Assembly (NCBI GenBank): GCA_023251555.1
Contig: JAHEYN010000011.1
Span: forward strand, 65,503 to 103,242
DNA from: Bacteroidota bacterium
GTDB lineage: Bacteria > Bacteroidota > Bacteroidia > AKYH767-A > JAHEYN01
Direction: 5' to 3'
Length of the DNA: 37,740 bases
Positions 9,384 through 16,523 of the stretch are shown here, piece after piece; the stretch's first letter is position 1; every line of letters begins with the position of its first letter. The translations under genes and the position numbers were made by a program. The notes under the pieces were generated by a model. It made no database searches, was not told the origin of the DNA, and was given only the letters and a program-made list of their open reading frames with translations.

Positions 9384-9631
9384 AGCATAAATATACTGAT
9401 TATCAACACTATAATTTTTGCTTTATTTCCCTATGGTAACGACTGGGCACGTTGTTGATAATTATTTTCATCCGAAGTTAAGTAACGGAAATCAAAGGAA
9501 AATAAAACAGCAATATGCAAAAAATACATATTGCTGTTGCAAACTTTTGCGATAACTTCCAAAGATCGTTTTGAATGTTACTCTATTCCACATAATAAAC
9601 AGATCATGCGTATTTATAAAGAGGTTGAGCG

Positions 9632-9659
9632 ACTTGAGGGGTAATTACCCCTCAAGTCA
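9632..9659. repeat. Perfect 28-bp palindrome
   Basis: Fourteen-base arms read GACTTGAGGGGTAA and its exact reverse complement with no spacer. The right arm's ACCCCTCAAGT is repeated directly one base further on, at 9660-9670. Such a long uninterrupted palindrome is rare by chance and can act as a dimer-protein binding site or a recombination hot spot. Confidence 0.85.
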
Positions 9660-9680
9660 CCCCTCAAGTTGATGCTGAAC

Positions 9681-9707
9681 GAACTGTTGCAAATTGTGCA
9701 ACAGTTC
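9681..9707. repeat. Inverted repeat, 11-bp arms, 5-bp loop
   Basis: GAACTGTTGCA (9681-9691) and TGCAACAGTTC (9697-9707) are perfect complements around AATTG. It lies 107 bp downstream of the hipA stop. It could form a terminator-like hairpin for hipA, but no U-tract follows in that direction. Confidence 0.75.
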
Positions 9708-9813
9708 AAAAGAGAATTGAAATTAAGAAGAGAAAAATTGCCGAAGTTTCGCAAGCAGGATAATGTATTTTATTAGTTTTCTGTTTTTGTATTGTTTTTG
9801 GTTTAATATTCCT

Positions 9814-11082
9814 TTAAATGTCTTTCTGAGGCTCAAAGGCCTTGCTCATCTTATCCTGTTCTGATTTTGATAAACCAATATTCTTGGCAATCTTTCTCCA
9901 TTCATTAACAGCATCTTTTACCCCTGTTATTATTTCTTTGGCTTTCCTGTTGTTAACTCGAAAATAATCTGCAACACTTAAGGCCAAATCTAAATCAAGT
10001 GCATTATCTTTTTCTGAAACATTCAAACTTAATCCAGTTCCATATTCATTTGGATTGAGATCATAGGCAGGAGATAATCTCCATCCTCTGTCGGTTAGCA
10101 GGAAACCATGATTCCGTAAATGGTCATCCGTATTCTTTATACAAATGGAAAAAACAATTCGCCTCCACAATTCTTCAAGGTCAGTATTGGTATCTGCACC
10201 ATTCCGTATCAGAAATTCGGCTATTTCGAGATAGCTCACTCCGGTGTCACTTCCTGAACCATCGGCATAACCAAGCATTGTTATTGCTGATGCAAAATGA
10301 ATCCGTTCTCCTTTTTCAGTACGATCGAAACGTTTGGTTATAAAGGTGTGATAATCATGATTGAATTGTTTTAACTGACTTTCCGGAACAATTATTCCTG
10401 CTTTTGCTGCAAGCTTGTTCACCACCATTTCCCATGCTCCAACATTCTTGGTGTCTTTTATACTTGGAAATTTAGCAATCCATAAATGGTTCTTAGGATC
10501 CATTACACTTGCCTTAGGGCGGGCTCCTCCAAGTGACGAGCCCGGAGCAATAAGCAAACTGATCCATTTTAAATATTCCTCATCGTGAATATTATCTTCT
10601 TCAAATATTTTACTGGCTTGCTCCAGTTCGCGCAATGAAGTCCACGGTGGGGCTGCCATATTTTTGTCATCATTGAGAAAATTTCCTTTCTCTTCCAATT
10701 TATACCTGAGGCCGCCCATACGATGCCCATCAAATACGCCTAATAGAAAATCTGATTCGCGTAAATTTTTCGGTTCGCGTTTTTCTTTCCGCGCCAAAGC
10801 CGCTTCTCTACGCTCCATAAGAATACGCCCCCAGCGATCAGGACAAGAATCGAGGAACACTCCGAAATTTGTTTTTTCTTCTTTAGGAAAATATTGCCCG
10901 GAATAAAGTTGCAGATCGGGGTCAATAGTTTGATTAAATCCTGACTTCAACCACTCCTTAGTGTATTCAAATGAAAACACTTCTTTCCCTTTTGCTGGAG
11001 TAGCAGAAAGAATTCCCATGAGAGCAGGTTCTTTAAGTCCTTCCCAATGTGCATAAACCAATATCTTCTTAATGCTGCTCAT
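9814..11082 (-). CDS. hipA: HipA-family serine/threonine kinase toxin
   Basis: A 422-residue HipA-type kinase, the toxin of a type II toxin-antitoxin pair. In the best-known member (E. coli HipA) it phosphorylates glutamyl-tRNA synthetase and induces dormancy. The N-subdomain is at about 5-130 (with FGVFLDSCPDRWGRILM). The C-terminal kinase part contains the Gly-rich loop GSSLGGARPKA (181-191), the ATP-binding lysine in LWIAKFPS (Lys204), ITKRFDR (248-254), the catalytic NTDDHLRNHG (317-326) and the metal-binding Asp in SPAYDLNP (Asp341). All key motifs are intact, so it should be active. The start overlaps the 3' end of hipB by 14 bp, indicating translational coupling. Its 3' part is duplicated as a remnant at 11788-11962. 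Confidence 0.92.
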   Translation of the reverse strand: MSSIKKILVYAHWEGLKEPALMGILSATPAKGKEVFSFEYTKEWLKSGFNQTIDPDLQLYSGQYFPKEEKTNFGVFLDSCPDRWGRILMERREAALARKEKREPKNLRESDFLLGVFDGHRMGGLRYKLEEKGNFLNDDKNMAAPPWTSLRELEQASKIFEEDNIHDEEYLKWISLLIAPGSSLGGARPKASVMDPKNHLWIAKFPSIKDTKNVGAWEMVVNKLAAKAGIIVPESQLKQFNHDYHTFITKRFDRTEKGERIHFASAITMLGYADGSGSDTGVSYLEIAEFLIRNGADTNTDLEELWRRIVFSICIKNTDDHLRNHGFLLTDRGWRLSPAYDLNPNEYGTGLSLNVSEKDNALDLDLALSVADYFRVNNRKAKEIITGVKDAVNEWRKIAKNIGLSKSEQDKMSKAFEPQKDI

Positions 11083-11401
11083 TCATATTTTTTTTCTTTG
11101 GCGCTCTTTCTTTCGGCACTAATTCAGCATCTTGCAATTTGCGTCCTAAAATATCATCTGCCGCAACTTTAAGTAAATCTTTTTCAAGCCCCAACACAAA
11201 TAGCACCTGGCAATATGTTCCCATTGCTACGGTTGGAGCGCCCTTTTCCACTTGCCATAGGGTAGCGCGACTAATACCAGCACGCTCAGCCACCTGCTCC
11301 GCGCTTAGCTTCCTCCTCAACCTTGCGAGCTTAAGATTCTCACCAAGTTCCTTCATAATCTTTCTTGAAGAGGGTAATATTGGTGCTTTTTTCTTACTCA
11401 T
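11069..11401 (-). CDS. hipB: HipB-like Xre-family antitoxin/repressor
   Basis: A 110-residue helix-turn-helix protein that should neutralise HipA and repress its own operon as a dimer. I chose the ATG at 11401 (MSKKKAPILPSSRK); a TTG further upstream at 11422 would add seven residues inside the putative operator. The Xre domain is at about 19-75 of this start: LGENLKLARLRRKLSAEQVA with the recognition helix region GISRATLWQVEKGAPTVAMG. The C-terminal tail (PKERAPKKKNM) is basic. The gene lies first, overlapping hipA by 14 bp, the usual antitoxin-toxin order. Two perfect palindromes lie directly upstream (11411-11427 and 11433-11454). Confidence 0.9.
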   Translation of the reverse strand: MSKKKAPILPSSRKIMKELGENLKLARLRRKLSAEQVAERAGISRATLWQVEKGAPTVAMGTYCQVLFVLGLEKDLLKVAADDILGRKLQDAELVPKERAPKKKNMNEQH

Positions 11402-11410
11402 ATAGTTTAA

Positions 11411-11454
11411 TATATTTGTCAAATATAAATAAAATGTTTAACTTATTAAACATT
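11411..11454 (-). promoter_or_regulatory. hipBA promoter with two palindromic operator candidates
   Basis: Palindrome 1, 11411-11427: TATATTTG-T-CAAATATA, 8-bp arms with a one-base centre. Palindrome 2, 11433-11454: AATGTTTAA-CTTA-TTAAACATT, 9-bp arms. On the minus strand the right arm of palindrome 1 is TATATTTG, a perfect match to the TAnnTTTG -7 box, 19 bp before the ATG at 11401. A dimeric HipB bound here would block RNA polymerase, consistent with the autoregulation known for hipBA operons. Confidence 0.65.
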
Positions 11455-11787
11455 AAAATAAAATATTTTATTTATTTAAGCTTCTGCCTCCATCAAAGTT
11501 TCGGCAAAAAAGTAGAAAGATTGCCGATGTTTTGCACGGGGATAAGCGAACATTTGGATTTTGCCATGCAATTACATACCCCCGTTCGGCGTAGCGTCCC
11601 GCTACGTCGCTGAAAGCAAGAATATATGCTGTTAGATTTTCTATAGGAAGTAAAGGATCTCCTCAATCTTGAGTTAAAGATCCGGTTATCAGAAGTTTAA
11701 ATTGCATGACAAACGAAAAATCAATTTACATTTGAATTAACTTGAAACACTATCTAGCGAAAAGTTCACATTAGTTTGAAGACGTAC
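11455..11787. other. Intergenic region inside the island
   Basis: No gene is supportable here. Present are an inverted repeat TCGGCAA (11501-11507)/TTGCCGA (11521-11527); a segment at 11520-11545 similar to 9737-9763 on the other side of hipBA; and a 7-bp hairpin CGTAGCG-TCC-CGCTACG (11590-11606), which resembles the dispersed repeat cores in base usage but not in exact sequence. Confidence 0.5.
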
Positions 11788-11962
11788 ACTCATCTTATCC
11801 TGTTCTGATTTTGACAAACCAATATTATTAGCGATCTTTATTCTTTTACTAACAGCATCTTTTACCCCTGTTATTATTTCTTTAGCTTTCCTATTGTTAA
11901 CACGAAAATACTCTGCAACGCTTAAATCCAAATCAAGCGAATTGTCATTTTCGGAAATATAG
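11788..11962 (-). pseudogene. Remnant of a second hipA (C-terminal fragment)
   Basis: The translation of this stretch (SENDNSLDLDLSVAEYFRV, then NNRKAKEIITGVKDAV, then NIGLSKSEQDKMS) closely matches residues about 356-413 of the intact HipA at 9814-11082, with a few substitutions and a small deletion (LDLALSVADYF versus LDLSVAEYF). The DNA is also clearly similar. The rest of the kinase is missing, so this is a dead fragment. It overlaps the 3' end of the wzz-like gene in another frame, showing that recombination joined the two. An ORF can be drawn at 11737-11976, but it is unlikely to encode a working protein. Confidence 0.8.
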
Positions 11963-12877
11963 TTTATTGGTTTCAATTAGATAAATAGCCAATATAGTTG
12001 CTAAAAAGAATAGAATTGTTGTTATAGAAGATATTAAAATGGTTTGCAAGAAATTATCTTTTGTTTCAGGAAACGGATATCTTGTAATTACGACAGTAGG
12101 GAGGTTATTCGTCTCTATGGATTTCAAAGAAAATCCATATAATTTTTTGTCTTTCAAAAGTTCATTCGTAGCAGATTGGGTTTGATAAGATAACTGTGAA
12201 AGCAGAAATTGCATATTTGCAATCGCACCTGCATTCAAATGATTCTCCTTTATATCTCTAATCATCCCAATATATTTTTCAATTAAATTTTTTAAACTAT
12301 CCGTTTGTAAAGTTGCTTCTTTTTTTAAATCATTTATAAGTGTTTCATAAGTTGTTATTGTTTTTTTCTTGTCAGCAATAATTAATTTTTTGTTCAACTC
12401 ATCAATTTTATTTACGATTTCATTAGCTATTTCTGCTGCTATATGACTGTCTCGATCATGAACGGTTATTTTAATTGCGTTGTATGCTGTTTTATTTACA
12501 GTGATATTATCAGAAAGCATTGCATAAGTTTTTTCATAATGATATTCACCGGCTGTGTCAATCTTATAATGTTGATACAAATTAAATTTTTTAATGAGAT
12601 GGCCTATCAATTCCGAAGAGTAGTTTAATTTAACAACCCTGCTGTCCGTTCCAGAAGCAAAGGAAGTTGCTTCTTTATTTTCATCATCTGTTAATTTTGA
12701 ATTTGTATTATCTACATTTGTAAAATAGAAAACAACCTCTGATTTATAATCGGAAGGATAATTTACCAAAATAAACATGCTGACAGAAAAAGCAAGAATG
12801 CAAATGAGGATTATTGATTTTGCCCTCTGCCTGATCAGAAGTATCATCTGTTCTGAACTGACATCATTTTCAGCCAT
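11945..12877 (-). CDS. Wzz-like polysaccharide chain-length/co-polymerase protein
   Basis: A 310-residue protein with the Wzz/PCP topology: a short cytoplasmic N-terminus, a membrane segment at about 18-38 (KSIILICILAFSVSMFILVN), a long periplasmic region rich in charged and helical sequence (about 40-275, including the coiled-coil-like INDLKKEATLQTDSLKNLIE), and a second membrane segment at about 281-302. PCP proteins set the length of O-antigen or exopolysaccharide chains with the Wzy polymerase. No BY-kinase domain is attached. The last few residues (LYFRK) are encoded by DNA shared with the hipA remnant, so the original C-terminus may have been altered. It is divergent from the O-antigen ligase-like gene. 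Confidence 0.75.
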   Translation of the reverse strand: MAENDVSSEQMILLIRQRAKSIILICILAFSVSMFILVNYPSDYKSEVVFYFTNVDNTNSKLTDDENKEATSFASGTDSRVVKLNYSSELIGHLIKKFNLYQHYKIDTAGEYHYEKTYAMLSDNITVNKTAYNAIKITVHDRDSHIAAEIANEIVNKIDELNKKLIIADKKKTITTYETLINDLKKEATLQTDSLKNLIEKYIGMIRDIKENHLNAGAIANMQFLLSQLSYQTQSATNELLKDKKLYGFSLKSIETNNLPTVVITRYPFPETKDNFLQTILISSITTILFFLATILAIYLIETNKLYFRK

Positions 12878-12883
12878 GAGATT

Positions 12884-12932
12884 TATATTTGATTTTCAAA
12901 GATAAAAATACTTTTAATTTACTACCATCAAA
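12884..12932. promoter_or_regulatory. Divergent overlapping promoters for the wzz-like and ligase-like genes
   Basis: On the minus strand TATCTTTG (12904-12897) is a perfect TAnnTTTG -7 box 20 bp before the wzz-like ATG, with a TTTG at 12932-12929 at a roughly suitable -33 distance. On the plus strand TATATTTG (12884-12891) is a second perfect match, 61 bp before the ligase-like ATG at 12953. The two boxes are almost adjacent, so the two genes probably compete for or share control. Confidence 0.5.
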
Positions 12933-12952
12933 CATTGTTCCTGTCTGAAAAC

Positions 12953-15046
12953 ATGTATAAGGAAATAGTTGAAAAATTTAACGTGCTGTTTTTTGCCGGT
13001 GTAATTTTTTTACTTTTCCCATTATTATTTTTTGAATCTGCACTGATTGATCCTGTGTTAGTTCCAAGATTCACAGCATCAGCAATAATATTATTTTGTT
13101 GCTCATTCTATTTTTTAGTTCAATCTTTCAGGAAGAATTTCCAGGAACAAAATTCTAAAATATTCAGAAGTTCTCCGGTGATTGCCTTCATTATATACTG
13201 CCTTATATCATCAGCATCTCTTACTATGGCAATCAATACCGGAGATGGGCTCTTTGAGCTTCTTAAAATATTTTTATTATTAATTTTTCTTATAACAACC
13301 TGCTTGTTTTTTAATGATGAACAAAAAAATATAGACATCTTCATTAAAGGTATTAACATCTCTTTGCTGATCTTTACAGGATATGCCCTGCCGCAATTCT
13401 ATCTTGTAATCAAAGATGCCCTTGCAATTCATCATGAAATAGAAATTGATTTTTCATTATGTTCAACATTAGGCAACAAAAATATTTATTCAGAAGTGCT
13501 GTTATTATGTCTGCCGTTTACAATATACGGAAGCTTGGTTTTTAAAAATTTCTGGAAGATTTTAAGTTCATTGAATATTGTCATTATTTTACTGACGGCA
13601 ATCATTTTACAAACCGTTTATGTCTGGATTGCTTTTTTAATTTCAATTCTTGTTTCATTATTGTTTATAATAAGATTCAGAAATATATTGAGCTATCATT
13701 ATTTCGTTTCAAAATACAGCAGAACAAAAGTAATAACAGCTATAATTGTTTTTGGTTTTATTTTCACCACCATTCTGTATTTTTCAGCTTTCAAAACTTC
13801 AAATTTTACTTCGCTGAAAAATAAAATTACCACCGCAATCCATTATTATCATGCTCCTGAGATGTTAAGCAAAACTGACTTTGATAATAATTTCCTTAAT
13901 GAAAATAATAATAACATTAATGAAAGAAGCTTATTAACAAAAAATAGTTTACGAATGATCAAAGATCATCTGATATTGGGAGTTGGATTAAGTAATTGGA
14001 AAATAATTATTCCAAAGTATGGACAAGTATCTATTTCTGACATCGTAAGAAATCAACACCCGCATAATGATTATTTATGGGTGTGGTCAGAAACAGGAAT
14101 TGCAGGATTACTGTTTTATGTTCTGATTTTTATCATTCCATTACGATATGCTGTTAAAATAATCAAATCTTCACCGAACAAAGAGGATAAATGGCTGGCA
14201 TTGCTGATGCTTTTCGGAATAACAGGATTTATGATAATTTCATTTTTCAGCTTCACGAAAGAACGGATATTTCCTATGATTTTAGTAATGACAATGATTG
14301 CTGTCTTGCTCTCAAAATACAATTCATTGTTTCCATTCAGGAGTAGTGTGCCTAAAAATATATTTAGGACAATCATTGTTTTTTTTATATTGATTTCCTG
14401 TGTCAGCATTGTTTTAGGATGTAAACGCATCATAGGAGAAATCCATTTAAGAAAAGCGTTGCAGGCTCAGCAAGAACATAACTGGAAAAAAATGATTCAA
14501 GAAATTGATAAATCATATTCTTATTTTTTTCCGATTGATTTCACTTCAACTCCTCCATACTGGTATAGGGGATTCGCTAATTACTATTCAAAAAATCTTG
14601 ACAATGCTTTTGAAGATTTTAAAAAAGCGGAAAAAGTTAATCCGTATCACATACAATTATTGAATGATATCGGAACTTGCTATGAATTAAAGGGCGACCA
14701 TTCAAACGCAATTAAATATTATCAAAGAGCGCTAAACATACACGCAACATTCCATGACGCATTACTTAACCTATGTGCTGCATATTTTAATTCGGGACAA
14801 ATTGAAGAAGCTTCCAACATGATAGATTCAGGTAAAGTTAAAAATCGTGATTTCCTTATTGCAGTGTTATCTGCAAAAGCAAACAAGATAAGTTCTTCAC
14901 AGGAAAATTTGCCTGTAAAAAATTATTTAGCGAATAAAATAAAAGACAGCAACTGGTTATTGGACATTTATTCAAAAGTTGAAACTGACCATACCTCATT
15001 TGAAAATAAATTGATAGAAGAAGCAGAAAAACAATTTTCAAAATGA
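12953..15046 (+). CDS. O-antigen ligase/polymerase (Wzy_C) family protein with TPR tail
   Basis: A 697-residue polytopic membrane protein from the ATG at 12953; an upstream TTG at 12935 is a less likely start. About ten hydrophobic segments fill residues 1-490. The Wzy_C signature HPHNDYLWVWSETGIAGLLF lies at about 369-388 in a periplasmic loop, with the His and Glu typical of WaaL/Wzy glycan ligases and polymerases. The C-terminal part (about 535-690) has TPR-like repeats (YWYRGFANYYSKNLDNAFED..., LLNDIGTCYELKGDHSNAIK...). It would join undecaprenyl-linked glycans to lipid A, protein or each other. It is very AT-rich. The divergent wzz-like neighbour fits a chain-length partner. No glycosyltransferases lie nearby. 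Confidence 0.85.
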   Translation: MYKEIVEKFNVLFFAGVIFLLFPLLFFESALIDPVLVPRFTASAIILFCCSFYFLVQSFRKNFQEQNSKIFRSSPVIAFIIYCLISSASLTMAINTGDGLFELLKIFLLLIFLITTCLFFNDEQKNIDIFIKGINISLLIFTGYALPQFYLVIKDALAIHHEIEIDFSLCSTLGNKNIYSEVLLLCLPFTIYGSLVFKNFWKILSSLNIVIILLTAIILQTVYVWIAFLISILVSLLFIIRFRNILSYHYFVSKYSRTKVITAIIVFGFIFTTILYFSAFKTSNFTSLKNKITTAIHYYHAPEMLSKTDFDNNFLNENNNNINERSLLTKNSLRMIKDHLILGVGLSNWKIIIPKYGQVSISDIVRNQHPHNDYLWVWSETGIAGLLFYVLIFIIPLRYAVKIIKSSPNKEDKWLALLMLFGITGFMIISFFSFTKERIFPMILVMTMIAVLLSKYNSLFPFRSSVPKNIFRTIIVFFILISCVSIVLGCKRIIGEIHLRKALQAQQEHNWKKMIQEIDKSYSYFFPIDFTSTPPYWYRGFANYYSKNLDNAFEDFKKAEKVNPYHIQLLNDIGTCYELKGDHSNAIKYYQRALNIHATFHDALLNLCAAYFNSGQIEEASNMIDSGKVKNRDFLIAVLSAKANKISSSQENLPVKNYLANKIKDSNWLLDIYSKVETDHTSFENKLIEEAEKQFSK

Positions 15047-15102
15047 AACAAAATGGTTATCTTTGAATCATTCATTATAAAATAATATGAATATGAAAAT
15101 GT

Positions 15103-15119
15103 AAGCTTCCCCGAAGCTT
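15103..15119. repeat. Hairpin AAGCTTC-CCC-GAAGCTT
   Basis: A perfect 7-bp inverted repeat with a 3-base loop in the 194-bp gap between the ligase-like gene and the next T9SS gene. No T-run follows on the plus strand, so it is at best a weak terminator. Confidence 0.5.
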
Positions 15120-15240
15120 GGACAATTAAAATTGGATGTTTGCGGTTGAATGTCAAATTTTAAAAACCAATAAAAATGAAGAGAAGCAGATTTAATGAAA
15201 ATCAACCTGAGCTTAAGCACAATTTTAAACGGCCCTAATT

Positions 15241-16188
15241 ATGAGAAAGTTTACAAAAAAACTAATACTCTCCGTAATGATTTTATCAGCGATAAATAAT
15301 TACGCAAAAGCACAATCTCTTATATCTTGCAATCCTAATCAGGGATTTCCAAGTAAATCTTTAATGGTCACCATTACAGGGCAAGGCACTTTTTTTCTTC
15401 TTGCAAGTCCAATAGGTGCAAGTGGTGTATATCTTCAACAAACTTCTACTACAATAAACTCATGTTCATTTAACATTACAAGTGATACTACTATTGATGC
15501 TGACTTTAATCTTCCATTTACTGTTCCCCTTGGGAATTATGATGTTCACGTACCTACAGGAAATCAGGGTAATTTAAATCTTGTTGCTGGTTTTTCTATG
15601 GTGGCTGGCACACCGTCATCTCTTGTATCGTGCAATCCAAATCAAGGATATGTTGGACAATCCTTATCTCTTACCATTATAGGAAAAAATACTCTTTTTA
15701 AGGCCGGATGTCCAACAGGTATGATTGGCGCATATTTAAAACAAACTACGACTACAATAAATCCAGTTTCATTTTCTGCTGTAGATGATACAACTGTTGT
15801 TGCAAATTTTAATATTCCGATTGCTGTACCCTTGGGATATTATGATGTTCATGTAATTACAGATAATCAGGGCGATTTAAAACTTATTGGTGGGGTATTA
15901 ATTGGTTTAGTTGGGATAAATGAAAATGAAATTAATAACTCTATTGAAATATATCCAAGTCCCACCAAAAACGATATTCACATTATATCAAAAGATAATA
16001 ATTTCATTCCTAGAGAAATCAAAATATATGACATCAATGGGAAGATAGTTTTCAATAAAAATTTCAACAACTTAAAAAATGAACCGCTGGCAATAGATCT
16101 TTCAAATCAAACATCAGGAGTATACTTCTTAAATGTGAAAACAAAAGAAGGAAACACTATTACAAAGAAATTTACTATTGATAAATAA
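15241..16188 (+). CDS. T9SS-sorted protein with two tandem Ig-like repeats
   Basis: A 315-residue secreted protein with a signal peptide at residues 1-24 (MRKFTKKLILSVMILSAINN). Two homologous repeats of about 100 residues follow, beginning SLISCNPNQGFPSKSLMVTI and SLVSCNPNQGYVGQSLSLTI and ending PLGNYDVHV.../PLGYYDVHV..., a layout like IPT/TIG-type Ig folds. Each has two cysteines. The sorting domain is at about 233-315 (EIYPSPTKNDIHI ... SGVYFLNVKT). No active site was seen; it may be a small surface adhesin. It is AT-rich like the ligase-like gene and is the last gene before the right end of the island. Confidence 0.82.
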   Translation: MRKFTKKLILSVMILSAINNYAKAQSLISCNPNQGFPSKSLMVTITGQGTFFLLASPIGASGVYLQQTSTTINSCSFNITSDTTIDADFNLPFTVPLGNYDVHVPTGNQGNLNLVAGFSMVAGTPSSLVSCNPNQGYVGQSLSLTIIGKNTLFKAGCPTGMIGAYLKQTTTTINPVSFSAVDDTTVVANFNIPIAVPLGYYDVHVITDNQGDLKLIGGVLIGLVGINENEINNSIEIYPSPTKNDIHIISKDNNFIPREIKIYDINGKIVFNKNFNNLKNEPLAIDLSNQTSGVYFLNVKTKEGNTITKKFTIDK

Positions 16189-16506
16189 TTACTGATTGCT
16201 TTTCTTTCGTTGATGTTTCCATTCAGCCGCACAAAAAATTTCAGTACAATTGCGTGATGGATTTTGGAGGGAAAAGATAATTCCCACCAACAGTTCTCCT
16301 CTTTGAGGAGAAATTATTTCATAAAAACCTTAATCTCTTTTAACTGGCCAACTATCAGGGGGAGCTTACAATCTCACGGGGTACAAAATCTCAGAACTTA
16401 AACCTGAGGTAAAAGGAGATAACCTGAATAAATATTACACGTAACTAATTGATAGATAATCAATAATGTTTGATTTGTTTTGGAATGAAAGGATTTTCCT
16501 CTGTTC
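16189..16506. other. Right-end noncoding region of the island
   Basis: This 318-bp stretch has no supportable gene. It contains a perfect 8-bp hairpin TTCTCCTC-TTT-GAGGAGAA (16294-16312) and a 6-bp inverted repeat ATTGAT/ATCAAT (16448-16464). The first could end transcription of the T9SS gene 106 bp upstream, but the following sequence (ATTATTTC) is only moderately T-rich. Confidence 0.45.
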
Positions 16507-16523
16507 AGTTACTTTCCGATACA
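16507..16523 (-). repeat. Right attachment-like direct repeat within the mnmE 3' end
   Basis: The same 17 bp as 9232-9248. Read on the minus strand it is TGT ATC GGA AAG TAA CT, the codons for the invariant Cys-Ile-Gly-Lys end of MnmE plus stop. Because the repeat restores the conserved end, insertion leaves mnmE intact. Confidence 0.75.

Larger units (their letters stand above)
9384..9813. other. Noncoding region with clustered long inverted repeats
   Basis: Between repeat copy 3 and the end of hipA there is no supportable gene. There are four inverted repeats: ATTATCAACA (9399-9408) with its complement at 9453-9462; a 12-bp stem AACAGCAATATG (9506-9517) with CATATTGCTGTT (9527-9538); a perfect 28-bp palindrome at 9632-9659 centred on GGTAATTACC; and an 11-bp stem GAACTGTTGCA (9681-9691) with TGCAACAGTTC (9697-9707). 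Part of the palindrome (ACCCCTCAAGT) recurs directly at 9660-9670. None is followed by a T-run on the hipA side, so they do not look like simple terminators. Position next to an island end suggests recombination, protein-binding or transfer-origin functions, but this is speculation. Confidence 0.6.
9232..16523. mobile_element. Putative genomic island inserted at the 3' end of mnmE
   Basis: A 17-bp perfect direct repeat, AGTTACTTTCCGATACA, occurs at 9232-9248 and 16507-16523. The right copy is exactly the last codons plus stop of mnmE (reverse strand ...TGT ATC GGA AAG TAA); the left copy lies in noncoding DNA. Salmonella genomic island SGI1 and relatives are known to insert in the last 18 bp of trmE/mnmE, which are nearly the same sequence. 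The interval holds hipBA, a broken hipA, a wzz-like gene, an O-antigen ligase gene and a T9SS protein gene. Its right part is strikingly AT-rich: 13261-13320 has 10 G/C in 60, against 38 in 60 at 22141-22200. No integrase or transposase lies inside, so the element is either decayed or mobilised in trans. The boundaries are observed; the mobility is inferred. Confidence 0.65.

Noticed and set aside
9604-9777. Possible short coding remnant (MRIYKEVERLEG, stop, then MLNELLQIVQQFKREL...)
   Set aside because: Interrupted by an in-frame stop inside the 28-bp palindrome, and the reading coincides with the inverted repeats. I could not tie it to any family.
11365-11613. 82-residue ORF across the hipB start and upstream region
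   Set aside because: It runs antisense over the hipB start and operators and through intergenic hairpins; no plausible protein features.
12935-12952. TTG start for the O-antigen ligase-like gene
   Set aside because: The ATG at 12953 follows six codons later and starts directly before the first hydrophobic region; no reason to prefer TTG.
16294-16312. Rho-independent terminator
   Set aside because: The hairpin is perfect, but only a weak T-rich tail follows (ATTATTTC) and it lies 106 bp after the stop; kept only as a structure note.
9232-16523. Simple transposon or IS element as explanation of the direct repeats
   Set aside because: No transposase, no terminal inverted repeats at the boundaries, and the right repeat coincides with a conserved gene end, which fits site-specific integration better.
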